From Geodermatophilus africanus (lineage in GTDB: Bacteria > Actinomycetota > Actinomycetes > Mycobacteriales > Geodermatophilaceae): DNA of 42,244 nt. The translations under genes were made by a program, and so were the position numbers. The notes beneath the pieces are model-generated. The model saw nothing but the letters and a program-made list of their open reading frames with translations. It was not told the DNA's origin and did not search any database. Below, piece by piece: positions 39,957 to 42,244 of the stretch. How positions within the stretch are numbered: the stretch's first letter is position 1; every line of letters starts with the position of its first letter. The DNA is taken from the NCBI RefSeq assembly GCF_900107105.1, contig NZ_FNOT01000005.1, positions 1-42,244 on the forward strand, read 5' to 3'.

Positions 39957-42244
39957 TGGACTACCCCAGCGCCGACGACTACGTGAGGGCCGTCCAGCGC
40001 CCCGCGTACGCCTTCGCCGACGAGGACCTGCGGGACGCCCGGTTCTACGTGCACCCGCTACTCGGCGTGCCGATGCCCGCATCGGGGAGCACTGCGGTCG
40101 TCTTCAAGGCCCAGGTGTCCGGCGAGGACCAGGCGTTGCGCTTCTTCATCCGGGAGGACGCATCGACCAGGGAGCGGTACACGGCGCTCGGGCGGCACCT
40201 CCAGAACGCCGGACTCGGCCCCGACGTCGCGACGGCGCAGTGGCTGGACCGGGCGATCCGGATCGGGGAGCAGTGGTACCCGACGATCCGGATGCAGTGG
40301 GTGGAGGGCCGCACCCTCGACCGGTACGCCGACCACCTCGTGCAGACAGGGAACCTCGGGGCCATCGCAGCGCTCGCCGCGTTGTGGCGCGACCTCATCG
40401 GGCGGATGCAGACGGCTTGGTTCGCGCACGGCGACCTCCAGCACGGCAACGTTCTCGTCGACGAGCGCGGGACCCTGCGGCTGGTCGACTTCGACTGCGC
40501 CTGGATCCCCTCGTTCGAGGGCAAGAAGCCGCCCCAGGAGAGTGGTCACCGCAACTACCAGCGGACACGAGATCAGTGGGGACCATGGATGGACACGTTC
40601 CCCGCCCTGGTCATCTACCTGTCGCTTCTCGCGCTGTCGCGTAGCCCACGGCCCTGGGAGCTCTACAACGAGGACAACCTGATCTTCAGCCGGGAGGACT
40701 TCGCCGCCCCGTTCGACACCGCCGCCTGGAGGCAGCTCGCCGCGCTCGAGGACCCCGAGGTGGACCGGGTCGCGGAACGGCTGCGCGCCTGCTGTGACCC
40801 TGCCTGGAGATCCGAGACGGATCTCGAGGCCGTCCTGGCTGGCCGCCGGCGGATCGTGGTCGCCGAGCATGACTGGGTGGCGAAGGCCGAGGCGCGGCGC
40901 GCCCAGCGCAACGGCTCACCGTCGGCTCCACCTGGCGCCGAGCCAGTGAGCACCCGCCCGTCCCCCGGCGTGCTGCCACCCCCTCCACCGAAGGATGTGC
41001 CATACGCCGCCCAGCCCCGCCCCGCGAACGCCACCGAGCCCGATCCGTCGGTCCCGGCCGCTCGCGAGGCTGAGCCTGCAGCGGTACCGCTCCTCGACTC
41101 CGGTGGGCAGCCAGGAGACCGCACTGGACGTGGTGCTCGCGGTGCCAGGACCTGGCGCGAGGCTCCACCGCCACGCCGGCTCGTGAGCACCGGGGGAGCG
41201 CTCGGCCTGCTGGTCGGCGCGGTCGTCCTCGTGTTCGCTCTGACGGCCGTGGTGACGGCCGTGTTCCTCATCGGCTCGTCCGGCACCACCGTTGTCCGGG
41301 CCGAGCCTGCTCCCTCACCCGGTCCAGATCCCTTCACGCCGCCTTCCGGCAGCACAGACCCAGGGCAGCTCCCGGTGCAGCCGTCACACGGAACCGTGAC
41401 CGGGGACACCCCCGGTATCTACGGCGGTACCGGGAACAACGTCTGCGATCCCGTGGCGATGGCGACGTACCTGGAGACCCACCCCGGGCCGGGGCGCGCC
41501 TGGGCGGACGCCCAGGGGATTCAGCCCAACGACATCCGTTCCTACCTCGGAAGGCTCACGCCCGTGACCCTCCGCACTGACACGGCCGTCACCAACCACG
41601 ACTATCGGGGCGGCCGTGCCGTTCCCGTCCAGTCGATCCTGCAGGCCGGAACGGCGGTACTCATCGACGAGCGGGGGGCACCGCAAGTGAGGTGCGCCTG
41701 CGGCAACCCCTTGGGACCGCCGGATGGCCAGCCCGCATCCAGCTACGAGGCGGAGTCGGCACCGTGGCCGGGTTTCTCGCCCGAGCGGGTGACGGTGATC
41801 GAACCGGCACCGGCGCCCGTGGTGGAGTTCGTCCTCGTGGTGCAGGACGGCAACCAGGTCCCGGACGACGACGCAGTGGTCGTCCGGCCCCGGGCGACGA
41901 TGGGCGAGCAGGACCATCCCGCCCCACCGGCTCAGGCGGCGGCGGCCCGGGAGCAGTCGGTCGACCGGACGTCCGGTCCGTCGGCCCCCTCGGCGGGGGA
42001 ATCGACCACCGGGACAACGGCCCCGGTCACGACCGCCCCAGGTCACCCGACCGGCACGGGCCCTGCCTCCGGTAGCACTCAGAGTGCCCCTCCCTCGGCG
42101 CAGACCCCGGGATCGTCGGTCACCACCCCGCCCGGTCCCTCCTCGACCACAACGACGCCGCCGCCGACCACCCGGGCGCCGGAGACGCCGGAGACCACCC
42201 AGGCGCCGGAGACGCCGACCACCCGGGCGCCGGAGACGCCGACC
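39956..42244 (+). CDS. Protein kinase-like / transmembrane / DUF6777-like fusion, cut by right edge
   Basis: No stop occurs before the window ends; 763 codons are visible. ATG 39956 overlaps the PP2C stop (TGATG). Residues about 1-300 are the kinase of TerY-P triads: glycine-rich loop ASGSTAVVFKA, catalytic HGDLQHGNVLVDE (Asp160, Asn165) and metal-binding VDFDCAW (Asp178). The usual nucleotide Lys is replaced by Arg62 (QALRFFIRE), as is common in this group, so activity is not certain. A Pro-rich linker leads to one membrane helix (about 410-442). Outside, about 481-590 form a domain resembling DUF6777 (GIYGGTGNNVCD, VTLRTDTAVTNHDYRGGRA, CACGNPL; three Cys). The rest is a long Pro/Thr/Ser-rich tail ending in repeats. 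It looks like a receptor kinase whose outer domain senses an envelope ligand. Confidence 0.85.
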   Translation, partial: MDYPSADDYVRAVQRPAYAFADEDLRDARFYVHPLLGVPMPASGSTAVVFKAQVSGEDQALRFFIREDASTRERYTALGRHLQNAGLGPDVATAQWLDRAIRIGEQWYPTIRMQWVEGRTLDRYADHLVQTGNLGAIAALAALWRDLIGRMQTAWFAHGDLQHGNVLVDERGTLRLVDFDCAWIPSFEGKKPPQESGHRNYQRTRDQWGPWMDTFPALVIYLSLLALSRSPRPWELYNEDNLIFSREDFAAPFDTAAWRQLAALEDPEVDRVAERLRACCDPAWRSETDLEAVLAGRRRIVVAEHDWVAKAEARRAQRNGSPSAPPGAEPVSTRPSPGVLPPPPPKDVPYAAQPRPANATEPDPSVPAAREAEPAAVPLLDSGGQPGDRTGRGARGARTWREAPPPRRLVSTGGALGLLVGAVVLVFALTAVVTAVFLIGSSGTTVVRAEPAPSPGPDPFTPPSGSTDPGQLPVQPSHGTVTGDTPGIYGGTGNNVCDPVAMATYLETHPGPGRAWADAQGIQPNDIRSYLGRLTPVTLRTDTAVTNHDYRGGRAVPVQSILQAGTAVLIDERGAPQVRCACGNPLGPPDGQPASSYEAESAPWPGFSPERVTVIEPAPAPVVEFVLVVQDGNQVPDDDAVVVRPRATMGEQDHPAPPAQAAAAREQSVDRTSGPSAPSAGESTTGTTAPVTTAPGHPTGTGPASGSTQSAPPSAQTPGSSVTTPPGPSSTTTTPPPTTRAPETPETTQAPETPTTRAPETPT
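42167..42244 (+). repeat. Tandem Pro/Thr/Glu repeats at the end of the kinase fusion
   Basis: In-frame copies of a 24-27-nt unit encode TTRAPETP, ETTQAPETP and TTRAPETP and run to the window edge. Such wall-spanning linkers are often variable in copy number. Confidence 0.8.

Noticed and set aside
42167..42244. Short tandem repeats near the right edge as a possible CRISPR array
   Set aside because: They are contiguous, in frame and encode a Pro/Thr linker; there are no unique spacers.

Overview
The window is a very GC-rich actinobacterial chromosome segment (codons almost always end in G or C, GTG starts are common, and several starts look leaderless). The protein types suggest the Geodermatophilaceae (Geodermatophilus, Blastococcus, Modestobacter): a cluster of actinobacterial DUF proteins, a full Tad pilus locus, a recombinase remnant and a DUF222/HNH remnant. 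The family assignment is inference; no rRNA or tRNA gene was seen.

Left part (1-8 kb): a frameshifted CPBP membrane protease that runs off the left edge, a tiny zinc-ribbon protein, a PAS/GGDEF/EAL cyclic-di-GMP protein with an unexpected C-terminal tail, and a two-component cluster. The cluster holds a LuxR-type response regulator, a divergent stand-alone receiver, and a membrane histidine kinase whose 3' end overlaps the receiver gene antisense by 180 nt. A less GC-extreme membrane protein of unknown function follows. From 8.3 to 13.5 kb, all on the + strand, lie SelO (protein AMPylase), a CPYC flavin oxidoreductase and two MFS exporters, Bcr/CflA-like and Fsr-like.

Middle (13.5-30.3 kb): after a 700-nt stretch with a DUF222/HNH remnant come two adjacent paralogous giant secreted proteins (1430 and 1172 aa) with a beta-propeller, FN3-like, LamG-like, PKD and repeated C-terminal modules. 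Each is followed by a strong stem-loop. A complete Tad/Flp pilus operon follows: prepilin peptidase, Flp pilin, TadE, TadG-like, CpaB, CpaE, CpaF, TadB, TadC. A strong stem-loop sits right after the pilin gene. The locus ends in a perfect 27-bp stem palindrome that separates it from a convergent gene.

30.3-33.8 kb is a run of small actinobacterial stress or housekeeping genes (a DUF8129-like protein, an Rv2629/baeRF-like protein, DUF2795, a thioesterase with an apparent CTG start, a cupin, and a ChaB/Rho-N protein). From 33.8 to 35.6 kb is a gene graveyard: a frameshifted serine-recombinase N-terminus, a frameshifted endonuclease/exonuclease/phosphatase gene and other fragments.

Right part (35.6 kb to the edge): a tight seven-gene operon begins with a TIR-domain protein. 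It continues with three membrane proteins (one PH-like, one single-pass, one with a zinc ribbon) and then a TerY-like vWA protein, a PP2C-like phosphatase and a protein kinase fused through a membrane segment to an extracytoplasmic DUF6777-like domain. The kinase gene is open at the window edge, with 763 codons visible. The last three genes resemble the TerY-P phosphorylation triad. Their linkage to a TIR effector candidate and to membrane partners makes this the most interesting locus in the window. The working model is inference: the kinase senses an envelope signal, phosphorylation is reset by the PP2C protein, the vWA protein acts as scaffold, and TIR is a possible NAD-consuming output.
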